Under the pieces are notes generated by a model. The model was not told the origin of the DNA. It did no database searches and saw nothing but the letters and a program-made list of their open reading frames with translations. The translations under genes were made by a program, and so were the position numbers. Below are positions 10,878 through 23,726 of a stretch of 64,000 nt of DNA, piece after piece; positions within the stretch are counted from its first letter, which is position 1; each line of letters begins with the position of its first letter. This stretch comes from Macrophomina tecta (Eukaryota; Ascomycota; Dothideomycetes; Botryosphaeriales; Botryosphaeriaceae), in NCBI GenBank assembly GCA_024180945.1, contig JAKSGN010000007.1, positions 2,728,001 to 2,792,000 of the forward strand, in the 5' to 3' direction.

Positions 10878-13800
10878 GGGCTTCTGAGAGGGGAACGTAA
10901 AGTGGATGAGACGGGGTGAAGAGGTTGGTACAGAGGTGGAGGGGGGAGATGTGTACTCGCCCCCCGGGATGGTGGAGGACACATATCTAGCAGTGGATGC
11001 GGAAGCAAGTGAGAAGGCTCTAAGTAATCGCTTGCAAAAAAATCTTCTTGGAGCACCTATGTTCTCGATACTCCTCGAAGTAGGAGCACTTTTTCTTTCC
11101 TTTTCGTCTTCTTTTTTGTACATACATACATACATACATACAAACATGCCAGTCAAAATAAACTGCACATATCCCAGTATCCCACATCAGAGTAATACTA
11201 CGGCGAGCAGTATCCATCTCCTAGCTTCAAAGTGGATGTCTTCTGCTCCATCCCGGATATGCGATTCACGCCTACCCGGGCTTTTCCCGGCCCATGAGAT
11301 GACAATGTCTCGGAAGGGATTGACTCGAGGTTTCTCCGAAGGCAACTAAGAAACACCAAGCAGCGGCTCAGGCTGCGAGAAAATCAACTTCGAACGTCGC
11401 GCATGATTCGCCTTGGTATGCGCTGCCGCGGCCGCTGAGTCGTTTTTGGTGCGGCCATGACGTCGTACGAGTGAGACCGGATCTTGACGGATTTAACTGC
11501 TCGTTCCCTTTCCGGATGCTCGCAGACGTTGCGCTTATCTATATGTTCATGACCCCGTACAGCAGCAGTCGAACTGGTTTCATGAGGGGAAAAAAAAAGG
11601 ACTTGAAGATGACAATACAAGTCATCACTCCAAACGCTTAGGTTTGATTCCAAAGCTAATGCGGCTAGTTTAGTGGACCAATGGCCGCCAGGAGAGCATT
11701 GCCATGGCAGCCTTGTCTCCCTCACCTCCGATACATGGCTAGGAACTTGGCTGTACGCCATAAAACATGAGATAATTCATTCCGACCTCGGTGTACGGCG
11801 AGGATGAAGTATCGCCGCGCATCTTCGCGTCGACCTCGCTTTCCCCAATTCTGCCATCCTCACTTCGAAGAGAACCGATTTGCCGAGTGCTCCTCCACCA
11901 CAACAACGAACCGCGCAAGACCTCAAGCAATAAGGGAAGCTCGCCAATCAGCTCTATCCGCCCAGCTATGCTCCTCTTCACTTCACCCCTTTCCCCTAAC
12001 CCTCACCCTCCTTCCCTTCGTGGCGGGATCTTGTGCCACCGTCTATGTTGCTGCTGCAGGCAGACACTCCCCATACCCTTCAGCTTCCACTCGTCGCCGA
12101 AATAACAGCCACCGCCAACAAGTCTACCTTCACTACCACCCCGTACATCTCCGTCGCGCCACCAGATATCGAGTGAGAAGCCCAGTGCGGCCGTACGCAC
12201 GCCGGCCTTGAGGTAGATCCGGTACCACGGAAGGGCACGGCTGTCGTGACAGTGAAGGCGGAAGAGGTAGGAGTAGCGGGGGATGCGGGGTTGCGGAGTG
12301 GAGTGCAGGCCCACGTGGTGAGGGGATGGGGCCTGAAAGGCGGCAAGGCGCTGGGCGGGAGTGAAGGTGCGTCTGGGAAGTAGGTTATCTTTGCTTTTGT
12401 TTTCCATAGTGGGGTGGGGAAAAGAGGAAGGGGGGTGTGGAGCGGTGTACAAAGACATGTTGGGCAAGCCCGGGATAAGACAGGGTTTGATGGGAGTGAG
12501 GCTGGAGGTCGGGCGGCAGACTGAGATGGCAGTCGTGGAGACTTTGCGAAGTGAGGCGGACACCTTCCAGCTCTTGACGGTGCCCGAAGTTTGTGAGAGT
12601 GGTAGCTTGGGATTTCAATCAGGAGAACTGGAGCAACGAATTGGTACGGCTGCTGAGGAAAGTCGGAGTTGGGATTGCAGAGGAGAAGCGAGTGACCTGG
12701 AGGGCCGGGGGTTGGGAGAGCTTAAATATACTGAGATACCAGTGCCCGGAGTCACTTTAGTAGAGCCAGTCACGGGCGTGTACGAACGTTGGTAGAGTCA
12801 ATGATTGGTCCGTGAAGAAATGAAAATTCCCTAACAGGGCAGAACCGATGTAACCGAATCTCACCGAGGCAACGTGACCAGCCTGATAGACTCGAATTGC
12901 AGACCATTGCTGGTCAATGAACTAGGGCCATGTACCGCTGATATTCTCAAGGAGATGTTGCAGGCTCCGACACATTGCAACAGCAATAACGAGCACGCAC
13001 GGGTGGTTGAAGCAGTCATCCGGACGTGAAAGCGATCGACCTCTCCGAACCTTCAGATCCTGATGACCACTAATTACCAATGGGTCAGGCTGATGCCTTT
13101 CCCAATCGCCGCAGCGACTTCCAATTTCCTTGTGCCGTAAAAATCGACGGCAGTCTCAATCCTGACCGGCGCCATCTGTGCAGGTGAAGGGAACAAAACG
13201 GTGAGATCGATGGTGAGCGCAATGTCGCGGTACAGAGCAAGAGGCCTGGATGTATATTATGGTATCAGTGGTCTCCTCACTCGAAAACACAGCGTGGATG
13301 AAAGAGCAAGATTGACAAGATGTTGCATTGGGATATATGTATTTCCTGCAGCTGCGTTGAATATGTATATAAAGTATGTTCGTCGGTGATTTAGTCCTAC
13401 AGCTCCACTGAGCAAGAACAGTAGGGTGGAGACGACGCGGCCCTGCTAAAAGCCTGTTTCACTCTCCCACTGATCGATGTAAAATGCTCTACGCTTCAAG
13501 GCCATGAGAAAGACGCAAGATGCAGGCAGATCGTGGGATCGGGAAGTTGAAGTTGTGAAGACAACTCAACACCCGAAGAAATAGAGATACCCCGTGGTTG
13601 TGGAGCAGCAAATGTGGTAGACTCAAACATTGCAGAACCTGGGCATCATGGGCGATTTAGAGTGGCGACGCGCGATGGTGAACTCGATCAGCAAGTTGTC
13701 CAGACAGGCTGAGCAATCATTCTGCCAACGCAAATGTGTTGGATACTCGTTGCTCAGCGCGGAAGTGAAGTGGAGTGCTGAAATCAGAGCAGCAGACACT

Positions 13801-15607
13801 GCATAAGTGAAGCCAAAGGGCGGGAACTGCTGGCAAAGAAAAAAAAAAAAAGAAGAAACTCCACTCTCAAGGAGCACCTACCTCACTGCGTCACGACCGA
13901 TTGCGTCCCAAAGCAAAGACCAGCATGCGCATACTTGAGGCCAGGAGAGCGTGACCAGAACGTCGGCTTCAGGATCCGCTACCGCAGGCAGCTACCGTTA
14001 TCGCGGAAACCCCCGCGCACCGTGATCGTGACACTTGCCGCAACCACCAGCGCCTTGAGATGCCCACTTAGACATCTCATCAAGTGCCTTGTCATGCATA
14101 TTGTGCAAGCACATATACCAGGGTCTTCGCACTGCACAATTCAAACCCGTTTGCCACCGCTATACCCATCTTTACCTGAAAATTGCTGTCGTAACCGCGC
14201 GATCGGCGCCATTATGACACGCCGGAGGCCACAAGAGTTGCTGATAATCATAGAATCGTGGAAGCATATGCGCTCAGAGGACGTTTCTCGGGAGCGTTCA
14301 GCGTCAGCGGCTGCGGGCTGGCTGCGGAGCGGCGCGTGCCAGGCACCAGGAAGCGTCGCTCGTGAGGGCGGCAACACAAGGCTGTTTGATCGACGAGGGC
14401 AGGGCGGTCAAGGATTGGAGCAAAGGCGAGCACGTCCGAGGCAGTCGATGCAAAACGACGGGTCATGCGTGGTCGGTGAGGCGATGATAATCCGGCGATA
14501 GCTTCGCGTGGAGCCGAGATATCCGAGGACCTGGTTGTAGCGTAGAGATGGTTGGGTTCATGTCCGCATGACTGCTGGAGAGATGGCCGTATGAGGATGG
14601 ACGGTGCTCTTGGCTCGGTGACGATCTCGCTTCATTGAGCGTGCTGGTTCGGGATCTGCGACGGAGAGGGGCGTTGCATGGAGAGGTGAGTGGCTTTTGC
14701 CGGGAGCCAACACGTCAGCGCGGTTGCGGTGGATGAAAATAGAAGGGTAGCTGAAAGTTAGCGGGTTGGGCGGCGGTTGAGGCTGCGCCGCTGCACCAAA
14801 GTTTCCATGTGCTAAGCAGTTCAAGACCAGTGTCACAGAGGCGAGCTTCGATGACGATATTGGCCAAAGCGGGTGTGGATGGCCATCAAACCGAGATTGC
14901 CGGGCCCGAGAGTCGTGGTCATGGATGGGTGAGGTTGGGAGAAAGAGGAGGAGTCGAGGTCCGCTGTGGGAGACGAAATTCAGTGGGAGCAAGGTCTGCC
15001 GATCCGCGCAGTCTTGGCATTGCCCTGCATGCGTGCACCATGCGGCACCCGACAAATCTCCTTCGCCCACGTTTGAGTTAACACATCACAAGACTCACTA
15101 AATCTTCGCCGTAGTCAGATCGTGCAGAGACCAGGTCACTCGTCTCGTCTGACTGGCGCGCCGCCGATGCTTTGCTCGCTGATAGTTCACAGTTCCATTT
15201 GACCCTCAATGCCCCTGAGAGATAGATAACCGGTATTTTATTTTTTCCCTTCGAGACATCCAACTGCCCCTGGACAGCCCCCTTCAACAGAATTAAGGTC
15301 GTAAAGCTCCCTTCAATTACCGGCATTTTGTTGCCTTATTGGCTGCAAATGGCATAAATTTCCCAGTGGATTTAACCCACTTGGTTCATAATGCTCCAAA
15401 CGTCGCTTTTGCTGATGTGATAGTCAGAATCTACACCTGCAATGATTTTCCCCAAGTTTCTCCGTCCTCGGACATCAATCTTCTCGCGCATTGTTGGAGT
15501 GCCACCCATTACCCACCAGTCACACCACACCCAAAAAGTCTCCTCTTCACGCTATCCGAGCAGCAGCCACAGCAAAAGAAATTCGCCTTACATGAGGGCA
15601 AAAGAAA
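10878..15607. other. Long intergenic region
   Basis: I see no convincing gene in these 4.7 kb. A TACA tetranucleotide run lies at 11119-11143. ORFs at 11804-12211, 12003-12563 (minus), 12361-12795, 13935-14501 and 14558-15070 (minus) have no family-like motifs or spliced continuation. One weak minus-strand stretch near 12080-12350 has Ala/Thr/Ser-rich composition but no clear start. Confidence 0.5.
11119..11143. repeat. TACA microsatellite
   Basis: Six near-perfect TACA units, about 240 bp downstream of the NIS1-like gene. Confidence 0.9.
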
Positions 15608-15713
15608 TGTCCCTACGCAGAATCGAACTGCGGACCTTCGGATCTCTCCTTCTGAGAAGGAGTCATATCAGAAGATATGAGACCGACGTCATAACCGACT
15701 AGACCACAGAGAC
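15608..15713 (-). tRNA. tRNA-Met (CAT), elongator type, with 32-nt intron
   Basis: A full cloverleaf can be drawn on the minus strand. The acceptor stem is GTCTCTG paired with TAGGGAC (with G:U wobbles) and A73. The D stem is GTC/GAC. The anticodon stem TCGGT/TCCGA carries a U31-U39 mismatch, as in yeast elongator tRNA-Met. The loop is CTCATA..A with anticodon CAT, and the T arm is CGCAG-TTCGATT-CTGCG. A 32-nt intron (15644-15675) sits at the canonical position between nucleotides 37 and 38. The D-loop sequence TAGTCGGTTAT also matches elongator tRNA-Met. It lies 316 bp from a second intron-bearing tRNA on the same strand. Confidence 0.85.
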
Positions 15714-16028
15714 TGAATTGAAGACTTGAGAATCTTCTCTGTTTGAGAGCGCCAGAGACGCCCTAGTCGTGAGAATATGTTGTGCTACTTTAATTATATA
15801 ACAAAAATTAAAGAGAGAAACATTCGAGAACGTACTTTCAATAGTTGCAGCCATAAAAAAAAGCAGGCCAAGTTTACGCAGCATCTTACACATTAGTGAG
15901 ACCCTGTATTCGTATTAGGTAGCAGTTTCAGCCAGTGTTTAATTCTTTGGCCGGCAGCTCTTGTCTCGCCATGCACAACACTTCATTCCCCTGTCAAAGC
16001 ATCCAGAGCAAAAGAGAAAAAAGAAAAG

Positions 16029-16132
16029 TACGACGGCCGGGACTTGAACCCAGGACCTTCAGTGAACTAACAAGAGCAATTTCTTGCAGGAGCTTGTTAG
16101 ACTGACGTGATAACCAACTACACCACCATCGC
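16029..16132 (-). tRNA. tRNA-Val (AAC) with 30-nt intron
   Basis: Minus-strand cloverleaf: acceptor GCGATGG with CCGTCGT (terminal G1:U72 wobble) and A73; D arm GTG/CAC; anticodon stem TCAGT/ACTGA with loop CTAACA..C (anticodon AAC); T arm CTGGG-TTCAAGT-CCCGG. The 30-nt intron at 16065-16094 is at the canonical 37/38 site. The body closely follows other fungal tRNA-Val(AAC). The weak first acceptor pair is unusual and might lower processing, but all other stems are intact. Confidence 0.85.
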
Positions 16133-17657
16133 ATGTTGACTTGTTATTGACTTCAAGCCCACTACTTTACAATTTATTCATAATTTTGAGGTGACTTGTT
16201 CATAGCTTGTTGATGACCTGCTGCTGATATCAACCAATGCACTTTTGGTATGAACCCTGAGGGCACATGCATCTCTTCGGGTCGGCTGCTGGACTGTAGG
16301 CACTCATAAGCTGCGATGTTAATTTTACAAAGGAGATGTCGCTTCGCTGGTTGCCTCCGACCCTTGCCTCGATGCAATGTGGATACGCCAGCCCAGGGAT
16401 GTCCACGGTTCGGCGCAACGAACAAGGCATGTAGACGCCGGAAGCAAGAGGGTGGCGCGATAATGAGGTTGGCATGTGAACGGAAGGGCGGGTTATCAGG
16501 ACTGGTTCTGAAAATAGAATCATTCGATATATTGGGCCCAGGGTGGCTGCCAAAATGGAAAGAATGTTGGGAGCCTAAATTCCACGTGGGAACGTTGCAC
16601 GCACGCTGGCAGCCGGCCGGCGGCACAACGGTGTGGAAGATTAATGCAAGCTTCTGAAAGGAAGTCATGCCGTGACGAAGCTCTGCACAGCCAGCTTTAT
16701 GCCGGGCGGCGACATGAATCGAGTGACAAGGCTTCTGGCAAGGTCGAGTCGGTGTTTTGGGACGCCAGCTGCCCATCATGCTCAAAGCAAGCGAAAGCCT
16801 CAACGGCGGTCGAACTCTAACCGCGTCATCAAACGAGAGCACGAACTGTCTTTGGACCGAACAAATGCTTCTGCAGAACATCAACCGGGTTCCAAAAGGG
16901 AGTGCGGACGTCGAGTTGCAACGTGAACCAGCTAGATCGGGCAACGACTTTTCCGAGCGAACACTGACACACCAAGCCAACAAGCTGTCAACCAACCGTC
17001 ACCACCGGACCCTCCCAGAGCCAATAGAGTTGAGCGGCGCCGTTTCACCAAGCCTGCCTCTCCGTGATCCAGCGACCATGCCTGCGATCTGGAGTGACCT
17101 CACTAGTGGCGTCATGGGCTATGCACCATCAAGGCGGCCCGCGCAAGCGTCCCCCGAGTCGCAAGCAGCGCACCGTAGCACCACGCCAGCTGCGCCCCTC
17201 ATCGTCCAGGCAAATCTGGGGGCGGCTGCCGAAGAGCCCTCAGCTCTGCAGGCATCCCGACACTTCCGGCCGGTACCTATCCTCAGGCGCGGAGCCGAGT
17301 TCCGTGACAGTCCAAGGGTCTGAAAGCTGGCATCCGATGATGTCATGCTACGCTATCTCTCAGCTTGACTGGGTCGCGCAACGGCGTACCAGACCAACCC
17401 GCGCCGTTCGCAGCATCTGGCGTAACCGAACGTCAGATCGCGCCCAGAATGCCCATTGAACCGGTTCTAAGGCGCGCCTGTGCCAAGTTTTGAGCGTCCG
17501 CCTTAGCCGGATGTGGGCCATGTTATAGAGAAAGAGCACGAATATAGCAGCTGTCGAATAGTACTTAAGGAGTTCAGATTCACTCAATTTGTTTCGATCC
17601 ATAACACTCAAGCTCAACCTCCAATTTATTCCAACAAACTACAACTCAATCATCATC
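16133..17657. other. Intergenic, no supported gene
   Basis: Long overlapping ORFs exist on both strands (16174-16995 minus, 273 codons; 16757-17323 plus). They have non-protein-like composition, no domain and no homolog I recognise. The last ~300 bp is the promoter of the small glycine-rich gene. Confidence 0.5.
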
Positions 17658-17999
17658 ATGGACAAGCTCACTTCCAAGCTCGGCGGCGGTTCCGGCCACG
17701 GCAACCAGGCTGGTGGTAGCCAGAACGAGGACTACCTCGACAAGGGTGTGTACAATCTCGTGCATCCTTTGAACACATGCTCATCGATAATCAGGCCTCG
17801 ATGCTGCTGAGAAGAAGTACGGTGGTTCCTGGGGCCAGGACACCCAGAAGCACAGGGCCATGAACGAGAAGATTGTACGTCAACACCACGCACTTCTAAA
17901 TATTAACGTAAGCTGACTGCGACAATTCAGACCGATGGCGTCCGCGGAAAGTTCGAGTCGGCGACCGGCAAGAACGTTCCCGACAAGATTTCTAACTAG
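17658..17999 (+). CDS. Small glycine-rich hydrophilic protein (78 aa), stress-type family
   Basis: Three short exons (17658-17745, 17795-17874, 17931-17999) are joined by introns of 49 and 56 bp, giving 78 residues. The protein starts MDKLTSKLGGGSGHGNQ and is rich in Gly, Lys, Asp and Asn, with no signal peptide or membrane segment. The middle has LDAAEKKYGGSWGQD and the end KFESATGKNVPDKISN. Such small hydrophilic proteins with a Gly-rich head and an amphipathic EKI..GVRGKFE tail are widespread in filamentous fungi and often stress- or conidiation-linked. No biochemical role is known to me. Frame-exact splicing and the family-like tail make the gene credible. Confidence 0.85.
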
Positions 18000-20243
18000 A
18001 GGAAGAATATGGGATAGATCAGCTCCAGACTTCTTGAGCAAAGCAGCGACGATTTAACGAGATACACCTGTAATGATAGTCACACCAACACCGTTCGCCC
18101 CGGTCAAAGCGCGAGCGTAATCAATGAACAATCTTCCTGATTAAAAAAAATCTCCCCAAAAAACAACCCCAACTCCACTGACCACCATGAACCTGTCTGT
18201 GCAAATCCATTGTGTGCGCCAGTGCATGATCATCATCATTTCACTCACGATTCAGCTCTGCCCTACCACCGCCCCGCTCAGCCACAACTTTCCCCCATCA
18301 GGCTAAAATGAAAAATAAAAAAAAGGGATCGCTTCTCCAATTTGTTCCATACTTCCCACCGCGTGCTGTGGCTGAGGTGCGGAAGAGAACGCCCCAAAGG
18401 CAGCCCAATCTCCCAACATCTGCACTGGTCAGAGCAAATTCGCTGGAACAGCAGTCAGCCGGCCGTTGCTGTGGCTGATGCTTGCTGCTCACCCTCCCTC
18501 TTTCCCCTCATCATACATACACAGTCGATCATTAGCCCAAAGGCCCCAGACCACCCCTCATAAGGTTTCTTTGCACAAAAAGGAAAAGAAATATGCCCCT
18601 CCCTGCCCCCGCGGAAGCGAAATGCGCGCGACAGGATAAGCCGAGATCCTATCACGACGGCGCGCGAAAGCCCCAAGTGGAGATCTCCATCCCCCCTCAT
18701 ACACGTAGATGCCGGTAGCCGGAGCGGGCAGGAGGTCCGGGGGGGCGGCATGGAGAGCGGCGGTAGGAAGGACGTGGAAGAGAGACCGGCCTGGATTGCA
18801 ATAGATGCGAAGCTGGCGGGGGGGCTGACACGCTGCGGGGGGCGAACATCACGGGCTGGAGCCAGGAGATGCTCACGCATGTAACCTATTGTCCAAAAAG
18901 TCGACCAGTCCAATCAAACGGCCAGGAAATGGCGTGTGATCGAAGGTTGAGGGCGTTACTGGGTTCCTGCGGCGGAATTCACATATTGTTTTGCTTCGTC
19001 TCTCCTCCGTCCAGCCTCTGCCACCCCCAATCATCAGGCTATTTCGCCTCCATCGATGTCCCATCTACCGGAGATGGCGTTCAATGACATGCAGCGGCTT
19101 CGTCCTTTACCCCGCGCTCTCGGCCACGCCGAGAAGCGGCTCCACCCAGGCATGAAAAATGTGCAGGCTGACGCGCCTACTGCAGCGGAATGACTGGCCA
19201 TCAGCAAATCCTGCTTTTCGGTACGCCTAACGCTCAAACCAATCATAACGCATGAAGGCTAGAAAACGTCCAGCCTCACTCATGTGCGATACATGCGAGA
19301 AAAAAAAAAATTCTTTCGAAAGAGTTGCTATTCAAGACTTCTCCGTTTCGTAGTTACAGCATCTTCCGGGTATTGAAAAATCCGACCTTACCCGAAGCTT
19401 TCACTTCCGACTTTCGCAGGCATTGAGTGGATGTGAAAAAAAAGCAAAAGGGAAAAAGCCAATCACAAATCCCCACCCTACCGACACCATGCTGGGGGAT
19501 AATTCAGAAGTGTGAAGGAAATAAATTAAACACAAATAGTGGCCGAGGAAGGTGCTTCAGAGTTGTGTGCCCGCCACTTCCTCCACCACTACTCGGTCCA
19601 CCGTGGTAATTGAGAAGGACGAGCAATGAAACCAGCTGAGTTAGTTTTCTGCGCACCAGGCTGAGGTGGAAAAACCATCGCCTGCATGCGAGCTTCCATA
19701 TCAGACCGCGGGTGATGACGTCCGGGTTGATAGCGGGGGTGCCGAGTCGGCAGTTTAAGGAGAGCAAGGTGGAAGGAGTGACAACAACGTCCACCCCAAT
19801 CCAAGAAGCGAAGATGGGAGGCTGTCGAAGAGAAAAGAGAGACCATGTGCCGAATATCAAACGAGCCGCTTCCCAAAGTTAACGCCTTTCTACCCAGGCT
19901 GTGAAATAGGACCCTGAAAAAAAATATCTGACAGAGAAAGAGCACGCGACGTCATTATCGTCGAGAGCGAGGTATCGAATTGCGAGCTATTCTGCGCTTC
20001 CACGCTGAGGAGGTGAGGAAGGCTCTGGGAACGGCCTCGGTTTGTTTTTCTCTCGTCAAGCACGTTTTACGCCGGTAGTGGAACCAAACAACCCAAGGAC
20101 ATAATACAAGAGAGGATAAGACGATGACTGCCAGCCGTTCTAGGATAGAGGAAGGCCGGCGTGAGGAGTGCGCGGAGGTGGTGGGGGGAGGGCGGAAGGT
20201 CAAGTGATTCGAGGGAGATTCGTAATCGTGACAGCGCAGTCAT
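18000..20243. other. Intergenic, no supported gene
   Basis: No ORF with coding character. Short A runs occur near 18310 and 19300. The 3' UTRs of the two flanking genes end here. Confidence 0.55.
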
Positions 20244-21212
20244 CTAGTCATCGTCGGGATTTCTCACCTAGTGAAAACGTTAGAAGATCCAGGCATGATC
20301 GGGGCGACTACAACTGTCTTCGCTTACCTGGAGAATCCTTCTCGAGTAGTCCTGGTTGTCGGCCACGCTGCCGTTGCTCATTCTCCGTGCGAAGGCCGGG
20401 TCAAGGATTGTGTCGTTCATGGAAGCACCAGGAGCTTTTCCACCGGCGACAAAGTTGTTCATGCTCTGGCGCTGGCGGTACTCCTCCTCCACCTGCTTCC
20501 TGCGCCTGTGCCTGAGGAACAGGAGGACACCTCCGATAATCGCTGTCATAACCACTACACCAACAACGACGCCCGCGGCGATGCCGGCCTTGCTTGGACC
20601 GTCGGAACTGGAGCTTTTGTTGGAGGCTTCTGCGCCCTTGGTGACGACAATTGTCTGACCACCTCCAACAGTTACGACAACAGGGGTGCCCTGGGTAGAG
20701 CTAGTGGATGAAGATGACGAGGAAGAGGAGGAGCTGCCTTCATAGTAGTCGACTTCGTTGTTGTTCAAGCCAGTAAGCGACACCTGCCAGTAGTTGTTTC
20801 CACCACCTGCATGATTCCATCAGTATCCGAGGCATGTCATCAATAAAAAGCGCAAAAACCTACAAGTGTCTTGGGAGTAACCGTTGCAAGGGGTGTTGCA
20901 CTTGTCCATATCAACTTCATCGTCCTTTGCCGGAAGTTTGTTTCCGCAGTAGCAGTTGCTACCGTTCACCAGACCCATCACCACTGTATCCAAACCAACA
21001 CAGAGCTTCTGACAGTTACCAGACGACTGGAAGGTATACTCTCCTTGGTCCTCAAGCGGCTCGTACGACGAGAAACATCCCTTGTCGGTCATGGAGTGAA
21101 GTGCGCCTGTATAGGTGGCAGCCGCCGTCTGCGTCTTGGTGCCGGGTGTCGCGGCGACACAAGACAAGAGCGAGCTGGCCGCGACTGCGGCGAGGATGAG
21201 TTTCGATACCAT
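20244..21212 (-). CDS. WSC-domain cell-surface protein (Wsc-type wall sensor-like)
   Basis: Exons 20864-21212, 20328-20806 and 20244-20267 (introns of 57 and 60 bp) give 283 residues. The order is signal peptide (to about residue 21), a Cys-rich WSC domain (GCFSSYEP, NCQKLC, SNCYCGN, KCNTPC, DTCGG), a Ser-rich linker with ten Ser in a row, one TM helix (AGIAAGVVVGVVVMTAIIGG) followed by a basic stop-transfer RHRRRK, and a short cytoplasmic tail ending RRILQVRNPDDD. This is the layout of fungal Wsc sensors, which report wall stress to the Rho1 pathway. The last exon is only eight codons including stop, but it restores the conserved NPD tail. Start: the only ATG before the signal sequence. Confidence 0.92.
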
Positions 21213-23726
21213 TGTTGCGGGTTGACGAGGTGTCGATGCTGGAGTGAAGAAACGGTGTGGAGCCTGACGGTCGGACGGTCGGTTAGCCAGGAGGAACAGC
21301 GGCACGGCCGGGAATGGCGTAGCAAGCGGGTGGGCGACGCACAAAGGAGGGATGCGGTGTTGATGAAGTCGCGTTCAGAACCCCAGCAGCCTGCCTGCGA
21401 TCGCTGGGCGAAGGGTGTTGATGGGGCCGGAGCGTAGGGCTCGGGTGGAGGCGTCGGGTGTCAGGCGTGACACTCGGTCGGGGTGGCAGCAACCGTGTGG
21501 ACGGCTTGGAAACGTCGGTGTGGTGTGTTGGGAGGCGGTGGTCGCGGTGACTTGAGGCTGGCAGCGAGAGTAGTAACGGGTTCGTTCCAGCGCTGCGCTC
21601 GGCGGAGGCTGAAACGCCAGGCGTTGGAATTGAAGGTCAGGTCGAGCGGGTTGGTGTGGAATGTGTGTTTCAGCGGGCGGGCGTTTGACAGGCCCCTTTC
21701 CCAGAAGACTGAGGGCACACGCGTTTCAAGGAGCGGGAGGGCAAAGAGCGTGAGGTCGTTGACGGGTGGAGGGACAACGACGTGGTAGTTGAGTAAAGAG
21801 CGTGGGCGGGAAGTTAACGGAAGACGAGCATGGCGATGCTGGCGAAAGGTGGAGCAGCCGGGAAGCGCGAGGCGTGTCGCTACTGGCCGTCAGGAGAGCG
21901 CGCCGGCGGCAGCATGGGAGGTTGCAATTTCGCGCCCACACGAGCCAACGCCGCCCCTGTGCGCCGTCACGCAGCAGCCGGCCCAGCGCTGCGCGCCGCT
22001 CGCCCACCCTCCCGTTCTGCCCTGCTGCATGAATTATTATTGCCCACCCTCGCGCCGAGCCTATTAATACGCGCATCCTCCGCCGCCCGCCCTCCCTACT
22101 TGGTGTCGAGCGCAGCAGCTCTCCAGACTATCGCGGCCCCGTAGTCCCAACGGCCGCGACGTCAAGGGCCAAGGGCGCCGGCCCCGGTGCAGCACCGCCC
22201 AGGGACGCCGCCGTTTTGGGCGCGACGCCCGCCGGGTGCAAGGGTGCCACCAGCAGCTAATGCAGGAACCGCCTGTGCTATGCACAAGCGCTTCACGTGA
22301 CTATGCACTGCATAACTCGCCGCCCACTCGCACGCTGCGCCCTCCCACCCACTGGGCAACGCGGCCCTGTGCCGGCCTCTGCCTCGTCGGCCGTCGTCCG
22401 CGATCGCGACCTCTCCAGCATCCCTCCACTCCGCCCGCCCGATCGCGTCGGCCGTCCCTGAAGATCTTGCGGGCGAGAACGATGTCTGCTGTGCGAGCGA
22501 ACGCACCGCTGCGCCAGCTTTTGTTAGGCCGCCCAATAACGGTAGGGAAGCTTCTCCACGCTGCCACGCACGCTTGTTGGCAGACGTTTGCCAGATCCCC
22601 GTCCAACACCCGGCCGCCCGTTTCTCAGCAGGGAAGCAGCCGTTCCTTCGCCCTTTTTTGCGCGCTGTACCACCTGGCTTTTGCACCGCTTTGAGTCGGC
22701 AGTCCGCGGCCAGGCGAGCCCGAGAGGATGTGGGCCGCGTCGAGCTGTCATCGTTTCCGCCGCCGAGCCATCCGCGAGCCGCCTGCGCCGCTAGGAACTG
22801 CAAGCCGCCATCCGATTAGCTCTGCAACACGAGCCTGGGCGGATGAGGCTGTTGCCCGCTCGGTTCTGAGCACTTCCTTTTTCTACCACCGCTGATTCAG
22901 GCTCCTGCGGGGAGCCCACGACACGCCTGGAGTCCAGACTCCTCGATCCTAGAGCCGATCGTCTTGCGTAATCAGCACTGTTTGCGAGCGCGTTGCCTCT
23001 TCTGTTCGCTCCGCGTGCTGCCAGTGGTTCTATAAAAATCCTACAGCGATCACCGCGATTGATCTCTCACCCTGACAGAGCTCTCGCATGCGATACGGTA
23101 CCCAGACCACTCCGCTGGGCCCCAAGCTCAACCTCCCATTCTAGGGATGCTGTCGTCATCCTTCCAGGCGCAGTAAGTGAGAGCTTCTCAAGGTCTCCTT
23201 AGCACCCCAAACATATGGGCTCCGCCGCGTGTCTTTCTGAAGGATTGCTCCATCGCAGTTGCCTCGGCCATGCGCCGCAGAGACCGCCGTGTCTCTGGTT
23301 ATGTCCTCGAACAGGCAGAACTGCTCTATCGAGGCGCGGACAAAACAACCCGGGTAGCACAAGCCACAGTCGCCGAGGTGCTCCTGCTGTGGCAGATAGA
23401 TTGGAGAACCATACGCATAGTGAGAGCAGAATATGCATCCTCAGCTTCACGGCTTCCACCATTCGCGGTTTTGCATTATCTCACCAAGGCGCCAGCTGTT
23501 TGGTGTAGGCCAGAAAGCGATTAGAATTAGCAGTTCCTGTTTCACGGTTGTTTGGTTTATCGGCAGGCGGTTTGGGATGACTTAGCCCATTGTGTAAGCC
23601 GAAGCCGCTGATTGGCTGGCTTGTATTTTACGCGATGACAAAGCGTCGAAACTTCGGACGCGACCTCACACTCGACCGGCGTCGACGAGCTCGCGCGCAC
23701 GCGCATGAGCTCACCAACCACCGTTC
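21213..23726. other. GC-rich intergenic region
   Basis: Dense overlapping ORFs at 21480-22820 arise from high GC content; none has a domain. The segment contains the promoters of the WSC gene and of the gene starting at 23727. Confidence 0.5.

Noticed and set aside
12003..12563. 186-codon minus ORF and an overlapping Ala/Thr-rich frame (12080-12346)
   Set aside because: Could be exon pieces, but I found no splice model or family match to support a gene.
16174..16995. 273-codon minus-strand ORF
   Set aside because: No domain, no start context, Ser/His/Pro-rich composition and a competing plus ORF; judged chance.
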